Positions 34,720 through 46,734 of a stretch of 64,000 bases of DNA are shown here, one piece after another. The position numbers and the translations under genes are program-made. The notes beneath the pieces were generated by a model. It had not been told where the DNA came from. It saw nothing but the letters and a program-made list of their open reading frames with translations, and did no database searches. Location: positions 272,150,411-272,214,410 of the forward strand of contig OZ010786.1 of NCBI GenBank assembly GCA_963932465.1. The letters run 5' to 3'. The stretch's first letter is position 1, and every line of letters starts with the position of its first letter. Source of the DNA: Maratus speciosus. Lineage: Eukaryota; Arthropoda; Arachnida; Araneae; Salticidae.

Positions 34720-35780
34720 TTCAAAGGCAGAGACGCTAAGAAAAAAATATTAACAGAAGAATTTTGGAATGAATTGTCAAGTGAAAGTGACATTTCTAAC
34801 AATGTCAGCGATGAAGATCCAACTGTTGATCCAAACATTCTGTTCAAAAACGATTCAGACACTGATGATGAGAGTGATTGTGATATACAAGCAGAAATTG
34901 ACTCGAATGATGATGCAATCACTGAAGTAGTAAATATTCCATCTACATCAAAAGAAAAACAACCAGATAAACGTAAACTAAAAAAACATTGCTTTGGAAG
35001 CTTCAAACTCTTCAACCCGATCCTTCTTTGATACAATTTACTGGAGATGTTTCTCTACCTGAAAGTGTTTTATCATTAAAAACATCATATGAATGTTTTT
35101 TTGCATTTTTCCACCTCAGAACTTTTTGACCATATCGTTGAACAAACAAGTCTTTATAGTTCTCAAAAACATGTTGAGCAGCCACTCAATATATGCTTGA
35201 CAGATATAAAAAAGTATCTAGGAATTTGTATCTTGAGTAGTGTGGTAAAATTTAGAAACATGAGATTGTTATATAACTCTGTCATTGGTGTACCATTAGT
35301 TAGTCGTACCATGACCTTGAACACATTTGAAAATATACGGTAATTTTTCCATCTGAACAACAATACGCTGTTTAATGGGGATGATAAATTATTCAAGTTG
35401 AGACCAATAGTCGATTCCCTGAAAGAAAAATTCCTATCAATCCCTATGGAAGAATCGCTCTGTGTTGATGAGCAAATATGTGCGACAAAAGCTCGTCACC
35501 ATATGAAGCAATATATGCCCCAAAACCGCATAAATATGGTTTTAAATTATTTGTTTTGACAGGACTATCTGGATTTGCGTACAATTTTGAAATCTACACT
35601 GGAGTAGAAAGAAACAAAATCAGTCTGCCAAGTGAATCTGATGACTTGGGGGTTAGCTGTTCAGTCGTAGCTAGACCAACTCTTCCAATTGTTGAACACG
35701 TAAATCATAAACAGTATTTTGATAATTATTATACATCAGTGAATCTAATGATCTTTTTAAATGTAAATAAGTGCGAGTAG
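34720..35780 (+). pseudogene. piggyBac transposase relic, truncated and frameshifted
   Basis: An acidic N-terminal part (KKILTEEFWNELSSESD, then a D/S/E-rich run) is read in one frame to about 34994. A second frame from 34995 reads QFTGDVSLPESVLSLKTSYE. The first frame resumes near 35089 (ELFDHIVEQTSLYS, then LGICILSSVVKFRNMRLLY), hits TAA at 35341-35343, and continues. It includes VDEQI with the first catalytic aspartate (35467). A one-base loss near 35515 shifts to the third piece, KPHKYGFKLFVLTGLSGF, then YFDNYYTS with the second catalytic aspartate (35721). The third aspartate and the C-terminal cysteine-rich domain are absent. Family piggyBac transposases are about 550-600 residues and cut and paste at TTAA. 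With at least three frameshifts, one stop and a missing end, this copy is dead. No starting ATG is visible in frame. Confidence 0.9.
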
Positions 35781-35809
35781 TAAGCCAAAATTACGTCCAT
35801 TACTAATCA

Positions 35810-35945
35810 TATCATAATAATAAAATACTTATTTGCTTAAAAAAACGTTATAAAAACACATTAAAAGTAAATTAAAATCTATATTTACATTTTTCAACCC
35901 ATTTTCTGAGTCGTCGTCAGAATGTATAACAGAAAATTACAAATG
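35810..35945 (-). repeat. Dispersed repeat with hammerhead-like end, copy 2
   Basis: This matches 15810-16000 in order and orientation: ATCATAATAAT, TTATTTGCTTAAAAA, ACATTAAAA, TTTACAT, then the hairpin and TACAAA. Its start coincides with the loss of the piggyBac frame. Confidence 0.6.
35881..35930 (-). ncRNA. Hammerhead-ribozyme-like motif, copy 2
   Basis: Read on the minus strand: CTGACGA (35914-35920), one extra C, stem GACTC/GGGTT (35896-35912, with two G-U pairs and a 7-nt loop), GAAA (35892-35895), then AATGTAAA. The paired stem is kept although its bases changed relative to copy 1 (GAGTC to GGGTT). Helix I pairing (UUA with AAU, then AU with UA) is also possible. Helix III is weaker here (A opposite G), so this copy is probably decayed. 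Confidence 0.4.
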
Positions 35946-35999
35946 CGTATGAAAAATGAAAAAAATCATCGAAAATAAACAAGTAATCATATAACGCGC

Positions 36000-38966
36000 C
36001 CTACATTTTCGCGATTGCTCGTGTTGCCTCTATGTCGCGATACCGTAATTTGTCCAACCATTCAACCCATAAATTCGGGATACGAAAAGATAATGTATCG
36101 TTACAAATTTATTTAAAAGGTTCAGGAGTTTGACAGAAAGCATTCTACAGAAAGCATGTTTTAGTGCATTTCATAAATTCATAGCAATTTCATTATGTTT
36201 CATATCATGAGTCTCATGTAATATCATGAGACTGTATTTGAAACGAATTTTTCCTATTGCTGGTAATCTAACGTCATAGATTTTACTGTCCCTATAAACT
36301 AGCTGTAAATGCTACACACTTGGTTTTAATAGTGCTATAGCAAACGTCATTAACATATAAAAATTACAGGGCAATCTAAATATATTTACGAGAGTTAGAG
36401 CAAAGAGAGACTGAAAGGTGGTCAGATAAATCGAAATTATTTCTTGAGTGTGTGCATGTTTTTAGAAATGAGTATATGTATGTTTCAAACTTCGGATATT
36501 TTGATTCGGAGCCATTTTGACTATGCGGCATACTCAGATTTGAGTATCTTTTGCTCAGTTTTGAAAATGCCGTTTTTAGAGTGTACGTAACATGGTGCAT
36601 TGCTAACCCTAATCTTAAGATAACTTATAGAAATTAAGTGTGCATACAATAAAAGTGGTATAAATATTTCGAAACAGCAAAATTAATGAAATTACTTTCA
36701 AAGTGTAGAATGAAATCTTGAAAATTCCACCTGCGAAGTCTTTTTTTTTTTTTTTTTTTACGAATTCATCCGTTCTTCGTTTTCGAAGGCTGAAGAACTA
36801 ACTCTACACTTCTGTGATCACATTACGAAGGCTTTTAAGTGTTCTTCCGCGATTACGATAAAAATGTAGTTCGCCACATTTCATGTAGTAAAATATTATT
36901 GAAATGAGCGTTTCGTTCCAAATCATAACAAATGAAATATTATGAATAAATTCAAATACACTGGTGAAATAAATAATTTTTAAGGAATAAAAAGGTAATT
37001 TTGTTTGAAACTTAGTATTTCCGTTATTTCAGGATTGAAAGTATTGTGTGGCCATATTTGAAACAAAAAGTTTCATAACAAAATGAAAACATCGATTTGC
37101 TCAGATTTGAAAGTGTCATTTTTCTCAGTGTATTGACGCACATTAATACTGTCTTTTATCGTTAAAACACATTGCTTGATTAAAAACTTCAATTAATTAA
37201 AAAATTGATAAAAAGCTTTCAGGAAGGAATCTCAAGGATTTCAGTACGGAAGCATTAAACAGGTCTACTGGTCTTCTAATACTTATCAGGGACTAACAAG
37301 TTAAAAACAATTTATCATAGATTCCATTCTTCAGAAACTGAAGTATTTAAAGGATTATGTTTTCAGATCTATAACCTGTTCATTGATTACTAATGTAATC
37401 AATGAACTTTTGATTTATAACTTATTTATTTTTTAATTGCAATCCTGAAGAATGGTATAGAAAAAAGGGTGTCAACTCTTATTGTTGTCAATGGTTAAGT
37501 TACTAAACCATTAGCTTTTGAAATTTAATTCCAATAATGAAAATGTTTCAAAGATTCTTCCTCCAATTAAAAGACACGTATGTCAGATTTTTAGTCAAAG
37601 TACGATTTTTTTTTCACGGACCCCGTGTACTGGATATTTAGAAACCTTTGTAAACATTTCTCCATGTACTAAAAAATAAAACAATAAAAGTTTCATTTTT
37701 TACAGTCAAAACAGTTATAAAAACTTTTATGTTATGAACATTCTTTTTTGGGGGGGGCGGGGGGGGGGGCATTAAAAAATGCGTTTTATCCAAAAGCAAA
37801 ATTATCAAATCAAAATTAAAAAATTATGTTTTTTAATAAGCATTTTATATTTATTCGAATAACTTGAAAGGAATAACTAAGATTGAAATAGCAGATTGCT
37901 TTGAGGCTATTTAACTCAGAAATCCCTCTTAATATGTAGTAAATATTATTGTTTTTTCTGCACTTAAAGAATTACAGTTGATTTTAATATTTTATTTGTA
38001 TTTATTATATTGAATATCTTAGTGTTAAAATATTTTGATTTTTATGTTTTATAAACCTCAAGAATATTTCAGCAGAACCATCTCCAGCGACAAGGGTAGC
38101 TTTTTTTTTCAATTTTACTTGCTCTAGGGCGACAAAAATATAGTTACGCCACTGGTCTTTTCATTCTTTAAACTGAACACATTTTGAAATATTATGTGTT
38201 TGCTTAAAAAAAGCAAAGAAAAAAGTTAACACCAAAATATTAACAATATCTCTAATTTTAAAAATACGTAACTACGTACTTAGCATAAAAAAAAGCAAAG
38301 TAAAATAGATAAAAAAAGATTCGGAGCAGAAAATATTCTTTTTAGTAGTTTTGATCAGCATCTGTATCTTTTTAAAATCTCAACAATGAGAAAAGACTTT
38401 TATCTACGTTCAATACCTTTTCTTTTTTGTGCGTGATTAGATTTAATCTAATTATATCTTCCTTATAATGAGAAATTTTGCTTTCAAGATATTCCCAGGT
38501 GGAGACGAAAAAAAAAAATTATAGAAAATCAAAGAACCAGTAAGTTAAAAAATAATTAAAAGATTTTACGTAATCATTTTTTTAATATAACTTTTGATTA
38601 ACTTTATATGAATTAGTTTATATTTTTATTATTTTTCCAAGGCTTTTTATTTTGTGTTGTTTTCTTTTGAGAATTCTATAAATTACAGGACAAGGAGACT
38701 TTCTTTTTGTTTGTTTTTTTATTCTAAATAAAATATTACATGACGGTATGAAGCTTTAAATTCATGGTTCGTACGGATACCGTTATTTCTACAGGAAAAG
38801 TACCAGTATCTTTTTATAGAAAAAGAAATCTAGGTTAAAGGCGCTGAACAGGTGAGCAGCATTGAGAGGTTTCCTAGCTGATATCAGCTTAATACCCAGT
38901 GTAGGAATTGAAATATCTTATGTGTTGTGAGCCATTGGGATAAGTAAAACTATAGTTTAGACCTAC
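36000..38966. other. AT-rich stretch with a few unassigned hairpins
   Basis: A degraded relative of the 174-bp unit (TTTTACTGTCCCTATAA) lies near 36281. A T-run lies at 36741-36760. A perfect 13-bp stem with a 4-nt loop, GTTCATTGATTAC/GTAATCAATGAAC, lies at 37378-37407 within a looser inverted pair (ATTCCATTCTTCAG at 37320, CTGAAGAATGG at 37445). There is a G-rich run at 37750-37769. No gene was recognised. Confidence 0.4.
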
Positions 38967-38970
38967 TTAA

Positions 38971-39702
38971 GGTATCCGAACACCTTTAAAACGCAATTTT
39001 AGATCAAAATATCGATTTTTCATTTTTGCAATAATATTAAAATTGAATCTCTTATCTATCGAAATCTGCTTAAATTTTGTCTGTATCTAAAATAGAATCC
39101 AAGTTACAGCCATTTAAAATTACATCTATTACAGCTTTTGAATGGTGTTTAAAAGTTATTTTCAGCTTTTTCTCAAAATGAAGTTTTTCAGATTTTTATT
39201 ATATGCAAAACATCCCAAAACAAAAAATTATGCACGAAATGCCACGAAATTTTCTGTACTTCTTTTACAAATGTCTTTTGAGGGAATAGACTACACTCAT
39301 GATAATATATTAAATAGTTTTATATTTACACTGGTATAAATGACAAATTTGAGACAAATTTTGCGAATTTTTCAATACATTAGTACTTTAACTGCCATAT
39401 CATCTGAGATAGAGATGCGATTATAATGTGTGTAGTCTAAGTCCTCGAGAAAGGTATTCTATTTATTATGCAATTTACGAAATATCAATACATTGTTTTA
39501 TTTTTTAGTTATCACGTTTTGCGAAAATGTCAATTTTTGACATAATTTTGACTATTTTTCACTTTAAAAAATTATTTCTTGGTAATAGCTAAAATGTTTA
39601 TATTTTTTTCAAAGTTTTAAAGTAAATGTCATTATAAAAAATGGATAACAAGAGAAAATTTCGAAAATTTCAAAAAACCACTTCCGAAGGTGTGCGGATA
39701 CC
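38971..39702. mobile_element. TTAA-flanked MITE, 732 bp
   Basis: TTAA flanks both ends (38967-38970, 39703-39706). The termini GGTATCCGAACACCTTT and AAGGTGTGCGGATACC are inverted. A TTAA target suggests piggyBac-type mobilisation, although the GGT start is not the usual CCC. The 65-codon frame at 39142-39339 inside is not recognised. Confidence 0.65.
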
Positions 39703-39791
39703 TTAAGAGAAAAAATTAAGAAATTTAAATATTAAATAACAAAAATGGAATAAAGTTAATTTTTAAGTAAGGACGTAAGATGAGTAAAAAA

Positions 39792-40363
39792 TGATGGATA
39801 TAAATCAAGCTAATTAGCTGTGATAAAAGTAATTTCCTCAGTTACATAAACAATGTGTCATTTCAACTCAGCCATAAATCTTTTCAAACGTGAAAAATGT
39901 ATTTAACCTTGAAAACCTTGATAAAGATAATGACTTGTTGAGTGACTCATAGACATTAAACTGATTTATTATTATTATTATGATATTGCTATTACAATTA
40001 TTATTACTGATTTATTATCTTATAATGTAAATATTTTTTCATTCTGAAAATGTAGTTGTTCAAGAGAAGAGGGTTGAAAAATGCTCTCTCTTTTTCACAA
40101 TTTAAAGAAAGTGAATTAAATAGCTTAAAGTGTTACCACTGCTTATTCATTTGATATAATAGTCTACAATTTTTTCTCAAAGGAGGTTATAAAAAGTGGT
40201 TGATTAAAATTATGACAACTAACACATTACATTGGGAAACCACTATATTGGATTACACAAAATGTGGATTTACACCGAAATAAAAAGTATCCTGAAGAAC
40301 GGGTAAGTCCCAATTTTATCTAACTTACTCACGCCTTTTTTCATTGGGATTTAAATACTAACA
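39792..40363 (+). repeat. 5' LTR of the copia element
   Basis: The LTR begins TGATGG and ends ACTAACA (TG..CA). A TATA box candidate TATAAAAAG lies at 40188-40196 and a polyadenylation signal AATAAA at 40279-40284, giving a plausible U3-R-U5 layout. The following bases (from 40364) should hold the primer-binding site, but I could not match a tRNA. Confidence 0.95.
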
Positions 40364-40522
40364 AGATTATGATTACTGATCACTGAATAAAAATAAATAA
40401 ATTAAATAGCCTCCACTGAAATCTGAAATATCAGATATTTGATAAATAAACTTTTAAACTTTCAAACAGAAAAGTTGGAAGAACTTTTTACGGTAACACG
40501 TAAGTAATCAAAAGTTAAGAAA

Positions 40523-43500
40523 ATGGCAGCTTCTAAAGATAATTTAGCAATTGAAAAACTTACAGCTACAAACTACTCAATTTGGAAATTCAAGGCCGAA
40601 ATGATGCTAACTAAAGAAGACTTATTTCATGTAATTACGGAAGAACCGCCTAATCCAATTACGGACGCTTGGTCCAAAAGTGATAAGAAAGCCCGTGCTC
40701 TAATTAATCTAACAATTGATGATAGTCAGATTACTCATGTTAAAAATTTACAGACAGCCAGACAAACTTGGCAAGCTTTGCATGAAATCCATGAGCGACA
40801 TAATTTGTCTAGCAAACTTTATCTCTTAAGAAAACTTTACGGGATTAAATTAGCGGAAGGTGGCAACGTTGTTAATCATATTACAAAAATAATGGAATTA
40901 GTAGATAAATTAGCGGCCATAGGAGAAGTTATAAATGATAACCACATTTCTGCACTGTTATTATGCTCCCTACCCCAATCTTATGATACTCTTATTACTG
41001 CCCTTGAATCAAGAGAAGAAAATCAACTCACACCATCATTTATTAAGTCTAAACTTATTGACGAATATAACCGACGATATGATAATAATGAGAGAACAGA
41101 AAATCCTGCCAGAGCATTTAAAGCACAGAAAAATTACAACAACAAAACAAGTAATAAATACTGCTCCAATTGTCGGATGAGAAACCATTATACCCAGGAA
41201 TGTTGGCATAATAAAGCCAAAACACAAAATACACCACGAAATCAACACATTAGACCAAACAAAAAACATTACTCTACATCACTAGTTTTTCAAAAGAGTG
41301 AAAACAATTTTAGAAGTGAACAAACACCAGAATCAAACCGTAGGTACAGTCACTCTGAAAATGAAAACAATACATGGAGGGCGAGCGAAAATAAAAATTA
41401 CGCCTTTATAACACAAGGAATAGAAAACAAAACATTTATAGTAGACAGTGGCAGCTCAAGCCATATTGTGTGTTCAGAATCAATGTTTACAGAAATAAAA
41501 TCACGCGAAAAAACAAATGTAACCATCGCAAACGGAAAAAAACTTATCAGTTACGGGTCAGGTGACGTAAATATAAACACGCGAGCATCAGACAACAAAG
41601 TTCATGAAATAACACTTAAAAATGTATTACTAGTACCTGAAATCGAAACAAATTTATTATCGGTTAGCAAAGCGACGCAAAATGGATGTGAAATTATATT
41701 CAGAAATGATAGATATATGTTCAAACATAACGGAGAAATATGCTTAGAAGCACGAAAAGTAAATAACCTATACGAAGTTCAGTTGGCATTCCAAAGCTAT
41801 GCAAACATAGCACAAAGCTGCAACAACAAAAATTGCCTAGAATTATGGCATCGTAGGTTAGGACATAGAAATCTAACATCAATTAAAGAAATTACGCAAA
41901 AGGAATTAGCTACAGGAATCCAAATAAACAACTGTAAGCATAACATAGATTGCGAACCGTGCATAAAGGCAAAATTAACTGATGAACCCTATCCAAAAAT
42001 TGCAGAGTATAGAGCAACTAAAAGGCTCCAGCTCATTCACTCCGACGTGTGCGGATCTTTTCAAACACCGACAATAGGGGGGAAATCATACTTTTTGACT
42101 TTTATTGATGACTACTCACGATTTACGATCATATACCTATTGTCTAGAAAAAGTGAAGTTTACGAAAAACTTAAAGAATTCATCGCGTTAATTAACAACA
42201 AATTTGGAGAAAAACCGAAAGCAATTAGAACAGATAACGGAGGGGAATTCACATCAGATGAAATAGAAAATTACCTCAGGGCTAATGGGATAAAACATCA
42301 ACACACAGTTCCATATTGCGCAAGCCAGAACGGTGTGGCAGAGAGGTAAAACAGATCGTTAGTTGAAATGGCAAGGACAATGTTAAGTGAATCAAATTTA
42401 CCATTAAAGTTCTGGGGGGAAGCAATATGCACAGCAAATCATTTGCAAAACAGACTACCGACAAAAGCAAATGAAAAGACGCCATACGAGTTATGGACAA
42501 ACAGACAGCCAAACTTAAGTTACGTTAGGGTATTTGGCTGCAAAGCCTTCGCATATATCAGTAAAGCCAGAAGACAAAAATAAGACGATAAAGCTATAGA
42601 GGGAATTTTAGTCGGATATGATAATGAATCCAAAGGATATAGAATATATGTAGGAGGAAATGAAATAAAGATCGCGAGAACCGTTAAATTTCTCGAAAAT
42701 AAATTTAAATATAGAAACGAGAAAGTAGAAAACAAACCAAAACAAGATGAAAATCTGGTTAACGAAAATTTTGTAGAAATAGAAATTTCAAATAGCAATG
42801 AGACACCATCCACGTCCAATCAACCAGTAGCAGAACTTAGACGATCAGAAAGAATTAATAAAGGTGTACCTCCTGATAGGTTAATATACATGGTTAAGAA
42901 CGAAAACGCTACTGAACCAAAAATTATGAGGAAATCGAAAACATGGAAAATTTTAAGGATAAACAAAATTGGATAGATGCAATGAAAAGCGAAATGAACT
43001 CCCTTATGAAAAACAAAACTTGGTCAATTGTAGAACCTCCACCAAATAGGAGAATAATAGGTTGCAAATGGACCTACAAACTAAAACGCGACAACACAGG
43101 AAAAATCCAAAAATATAAAGCACGTTTAGTTGCAAAAGGATATTCACAAAAATTCGGGGAGGATTATGATGAAACCTATGCACCAGTCGTGTCATATACA
43201 ACAATAAGAGCATTATTAATAACGGCATTGCATCAAAATTTAAATGTAAAACATATTGATATTAACACCGCGTTCTTACATGGAGAGCTTGAGGAGGAGA
43301 TATATATGTCACAACCAGAAGGTTTCGCTAAACCAAATGAGGAAAATAAAGTATGTAGGCTAAACAAAGCCATATACGGACTTAAACAAGCCGCAAGAGC
43401 GTGGCATAATAAAATCACAGAAACACTAAAAAAGATGAATTTCAGTCAGAGCAAATTTGACTCATGCCTTTTTACGCGAAAAAGGGGCGATAACACAACA

Positions 43501-44505
43501 TACATAATAACATACGTAGACGACATTTTAATTGCTGGAAAAGACAAAATAATAGAGGAAGTAATCGCGAGCTTAAATAAAGAATACGAGCTAAAAGATT
43601 TAGGTGACATCAGTAACTACCTATCTATGAACATTAAAAAAGTAAATAAAAGCTACATGATAAATCAAACTCAGAAAATAGAAGAATTAATCAATAAATT
43701 TAATTTGCAAGACGAAAAACCGTGTAGCACACCCATGGAAACAAATTACACACGCTTTAATGATGAGGATAACATTTTACCAAACAACACATATTACAGA
43801 CAAGCCATAGGAGCACTTCTATATCTAGCAACTATAAGCAGACCTGACATCTGTGCAGCAGTAAACATTCTTAGCAGAAGAAATGAATCACCAAGAATGA
43901 AAGACTGGAATGCAGTAAAGAGAGTGATAAGATATTTAAAGACTACAAAAAATTATAGTCTAGTTCTGAGCGGAGAAAAGAAACCGATATTTGAAGTTTA
44001 TGTGGATGCAGATTGGGGAGGAGATGTAGATTCACGAAAATCAACGAGTGGGAACCTATACATGTTAGGAAGAAATCCAATACAATGGTCGACCAAGAAA
44101 CAATCCTGCATTGCATTATCATCGGCAGAGGCCGAGTATGTGTCAGCAGCAAATGCAGCAATTGAAATAAAGTGGCTAGTCAATCTACTGGAATAATTAA
44201 ACCTAAAGCAAACCTTACCTATAGACCTATATGAAGACAACCAGTCCACGATCAAGATGATAGAATTAGAAAAGCACTCAAATAAGACTAAACATATTGA
44301 AATTAGGTTCCACCTGATAAAACAACTAAAGCAAGAAGGGACTATCAACCTAAAGTACTGCCCAACCAAATTGATGATAGCAGACCTGTTTACGAAACCA
44401 GTTCCCAAACCTGTTTTTCAAACCCATAGAAGGAACTTAAATTTGTGTGAGAATGAAACTTCAGAAATTAAGGAGGAGTTGATGGATATAAATCAAGCTA
44501 ATTAG
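40523..44505 (+). pseudogene. copia gag-pol polyprotein, three stops and one frameshift
   Basis: The start is ATG 40523 (MAASKDNLAIEKLTATNYS). Residues 1-200 are a copia-type gag. A CCHC zinc knuckle follows (C214, C217, H222, C227), then a protease with DSG at 308-310, the pre-integrase zinc region (ELWHRRLGHRN, about 440), and the integrase triad D508, D571, E607 (DD35E). The first stop, TAA at 42347, comes two codons after the catalytic glutamate. The second is TAA at 42581. A one-base deletion in the A-run at 42919-42923 then shifts the frame. Reverse transcriptase (from about 42943) has YVDD at 43513-43524. RNase H contains VDADWGG and SSAEAEY and is cut by TAA at 44194; the tail with DNQST and ADLFTKPVP ends at 44503, inside the 3' LTR. 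In the living family this polyprotein makes the particle, cleaves itself, copies the RNA and integrates the DNA. This copy cannot do so alone. Confidence 0.97.
44469..44479 (+). other. Polypurine tract of the copia element
   Basis: The purine-rich TAAGGAGGAGT lies immediately before the 3' LTR, where plus-strand DNA synthesis primes in LTR retrotransposons. It overlaps the end of the pol frame. Confidence 0.75.
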
Positions 44506-45051
44506 CTGTGATAAAAGTAATTTCCTCAGTTACATAAACAATGTGTCATTTCAACTCAGCCATAAATCTTTTCAAACGTGAAAAATGTATTTAACCTTGA
44601 AAACCTTGATAAAGATAATGACTTGTTGAGTGACTCATAGACATTAAACTGATTTATTATTATTATTATGATATTGCCATTACAATTATTATTACTGATT
44701 TATTATCTTATAATGTAAATATTTTTTCATTCTGAAAATGTAGTTGTTCAAGAGAAGAGGGTTGAAAAATGCTCTCTCTTTTTCACAATTTAAAGAAAGT
44801 GAATTAAATAGTTTAAAGTGTTACCACTGCTTATTCATTTGATATAATAGTCTACAATTTTTTCTCAAAGGAGGTTATAAAAAGTGGTTGATTAAAATTA
44901 TGACAACTAACACATTACATTGGGAAACCACTATATTGGATTACGCAAAATGTGGATTTACACCGAAATAAAAAGTATCCTGAAGAACGGGTAAGCCCCA
45001 ATTTTATCTAACTTACTCACGCCTTTTTTCATTGGGATTTAAATACTAACA
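44480..45051 (+). repeat. 3' LTR of the copia element
   Basis: Same length as the 5' LTR. The four differences are: T/C in GATATTGCYATT, C/T in AATAGYTTAAAG, A/G in GGATTACRCAAA, and T/C in GGGTAAGYCCCA. All four are transitions. The TATA candidate (44876) and AATAAA (44967) are conserved. Confidence 0.95.
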
Positions 45052-45239
45052 AAAAATTTATAATAATCTTAAAGGAAAATGGTCTAACTGTAGTTGTAAA
45101 GAAGTATTAAAAAGAGAAAAAAGTTAGCATTGTTCAAAGTTACTCTCACCAAGCTTGGGCAGAAAAGGCTGTAGGAGTCCTAAGACCCCTTAATGTAACT
45201 TTTGAGTGATTATCTGTATTATAAAGGGAAAATACATCT

Positions 45240-45600
45240 GTGCGTAACGCTGACGTCATTGTCACAGTGGCAACAACAAACGATAAAATGTTGCTTTTAC
45301 TGCAATTTTTTAAACTTCTAAACATAGCACATTTACAATTTTTAGACCTTCGAATAGGGAAAAAAATTTACTTTCGGACACAAGTTCTTTGAAAACAGTA
45401 TCGCAATTTGTTTGAAAACAGCGTGCAGTTTATTAAAATTTTATGGGTTTTAAAATAATTTTCAAGCATGAATTTTTTCAAATCTATCTCGATCGCGTGT
45501 CGAAAGATATATCCGTTTGAATTTAAAATAATTTAAATGGTTCAGCGTTTTTGCCTGCTTATATTCTACGAAAGTGTCGCTTTTATTAAATTTCAAAACT
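45240..45600 (+). repeat. Outlying unit of the 290-bp repeat
   Basis: TTGTCACAGTGGCAACAAC, TTTTACTGCAATTTTTTAAAC, TAAACATAGCACATTTA and AAAGATATATCCGTTTG follow the same order as the units at 16005-16880. Confidence 0.5.
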
Positions 45601-45733
45601 TCATTTGAATACATAATTGCTATTTTTCACATAAAAATTATTTTAAGTGTTGTTAATGGGTAATATAAGAGAAAAATGTGAAATTTAAAAAATCTATTAG
45701 AGTTTTCAATTAAAAAAATGTTTTTCACATATA

Positions 45734-46367
45734 CGAGGGTATATCAATAAGTTTTTGCTCTCTATAGAAATATTTGTGTGAAATATATGAAATTGTTACA
45801 CTGTATTAGTCCTTTTCTATATAGTTACCGTACACAGTGGCATATTTCTGCAAACGGCATTTCAAAGAGAGGGGGGTTGATGTATTCCAAGAGGCGCGGT
45901 AGTAGACCCAAAGAGCGGCATTTTTCAAACTTTTGCCGACCTCCACATGTGACATATTGTGGTAAGGCCTGTGACCACTTATTCATGTTGTGTACTCTGG
46001 AGCCCTCCCCACAAATTTGCCCCCGGGGATCATGAATGATGTCCGAAAGAATTAGAAAAGTGGCCCCCGGAGGGCAAATTTGGGGCTCGGGACTCGGGAG
46101 GTGCATAGAATGAATAAGTGGTCACAAGCCTTTCCAAGAATATGCCACATGTGGGGGTCGGTAAAAGTTAGAAAAATGGCTCCCTTTGGGACTTCTATCG
46201 TGCCTCCTGGAATGCATCCCCCCCCCCTCTCTCTTTGAAATATCGGTTTCAAAAATGTGTTACTGTGCACACTGACTATATAGAAAAGGACTCATAAAAT
46301 ATAGCAATTTCATAAATTTAACTCAATTATTTCTATGTGAGGGCAAAAACTTATTGATACTCCCTCG
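45734..46367. mobile_element. mariner-type long palindrome, 634 bp
   Basis: TA flanks both ends (45732-45733, 46368-46369). The termini are CGAGGGTATATCAATAAGTT and its near complement; CGAGGGT..TCAATAAGTTTTTGC is the style of mariner terminal repeats. The two halves are complementary almost to the centre (about 46045), including GGAGGTGCATAG-, CCACATGTG- and AAGTGGTCACA-type words. A transcript would form a long hairpin. Overlapping frames on both strands arise from the palindrome and are not genes. Confidence 0.85.
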
Positions 46368-46734
46368 TATTCTGCGACCCGAGAAGCCTCTGTTAGATCT
46401 TCTAGTATATTATAGTGTGCTGCTTTTTTTTTCTGTGATATTATTTTATAAACATTTTACAAATTTCAGGACAGGTAATTTTACTTTCTGTTATTTTATC
46501 TACTTAAATTAAACGTTAATGCACGGTATAAAATTGGATAATTTGCGATAAAAAAAAAAAAAATTGTTCATTCTTTGTATACATCGAGACTTCCTTATCA
46601 TGTATATAATATGATAAGGGAGTCTTGGTATCAACAATCCTTCTATATATATAAAAAAAGTAACGATTTGGAAATGGAACAATAAAAATCTGCATAGATA
46701 CCGCGGAGCGCATCTGATTGGTCAGAGCTTTCTG

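Larger units (their letters stand above)
33209..35790 (+). mobile_element. piggyBac transposon, 3'-truncated
   Basis: The left end follows TTAA (33205-33208) with CACTATAACG, a piggyBac-style terminus. The next 400 bp carry repeated GTTGCC..TGACAAC words, including the perfect palindrome GTTGCCAATTGGCAAC (33225-33240). The transposase relic is at 34720-35780. The right end is missing: the reading frame gives way to the repeat with the hammerhead-like motif at about 35800. Two small MITEs lie at 34096-34255 and 34257-34392. Confidence 0.65.
39792..45051 (+). mobile_element. Ty1/copia LTR retrotransposon, full length (5.26 kb)
   Basis: Two 572-bp LTRs flank one gag-pol region. AAAAA is present just outside both ends (39787-39791, 45052-45056), fitting the 5-bp duplication of copia elements. 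The domain order protease, integrase, reverse transcriptase, RNase H defines the Ty1/copia group. LTRs differ at 4 of 572 positions by direct comparison, so the insertion is young or has been converted. The coding region nonetheless has three stops and one frameshift. Confidence 0.97.

Noticed and set aside
40364..40400. Primer-binding site after the 5' LTR
   Set aside because: Some tRNA must prime here, but I could not match the bases to a specific tRNA 3' end or anticodon arm.
45778..46106. Overlapping 85- and 93-codon frames on opposite strands
   Set aside because: They arise because the mariner-type element is palindromic; no family resemblance.
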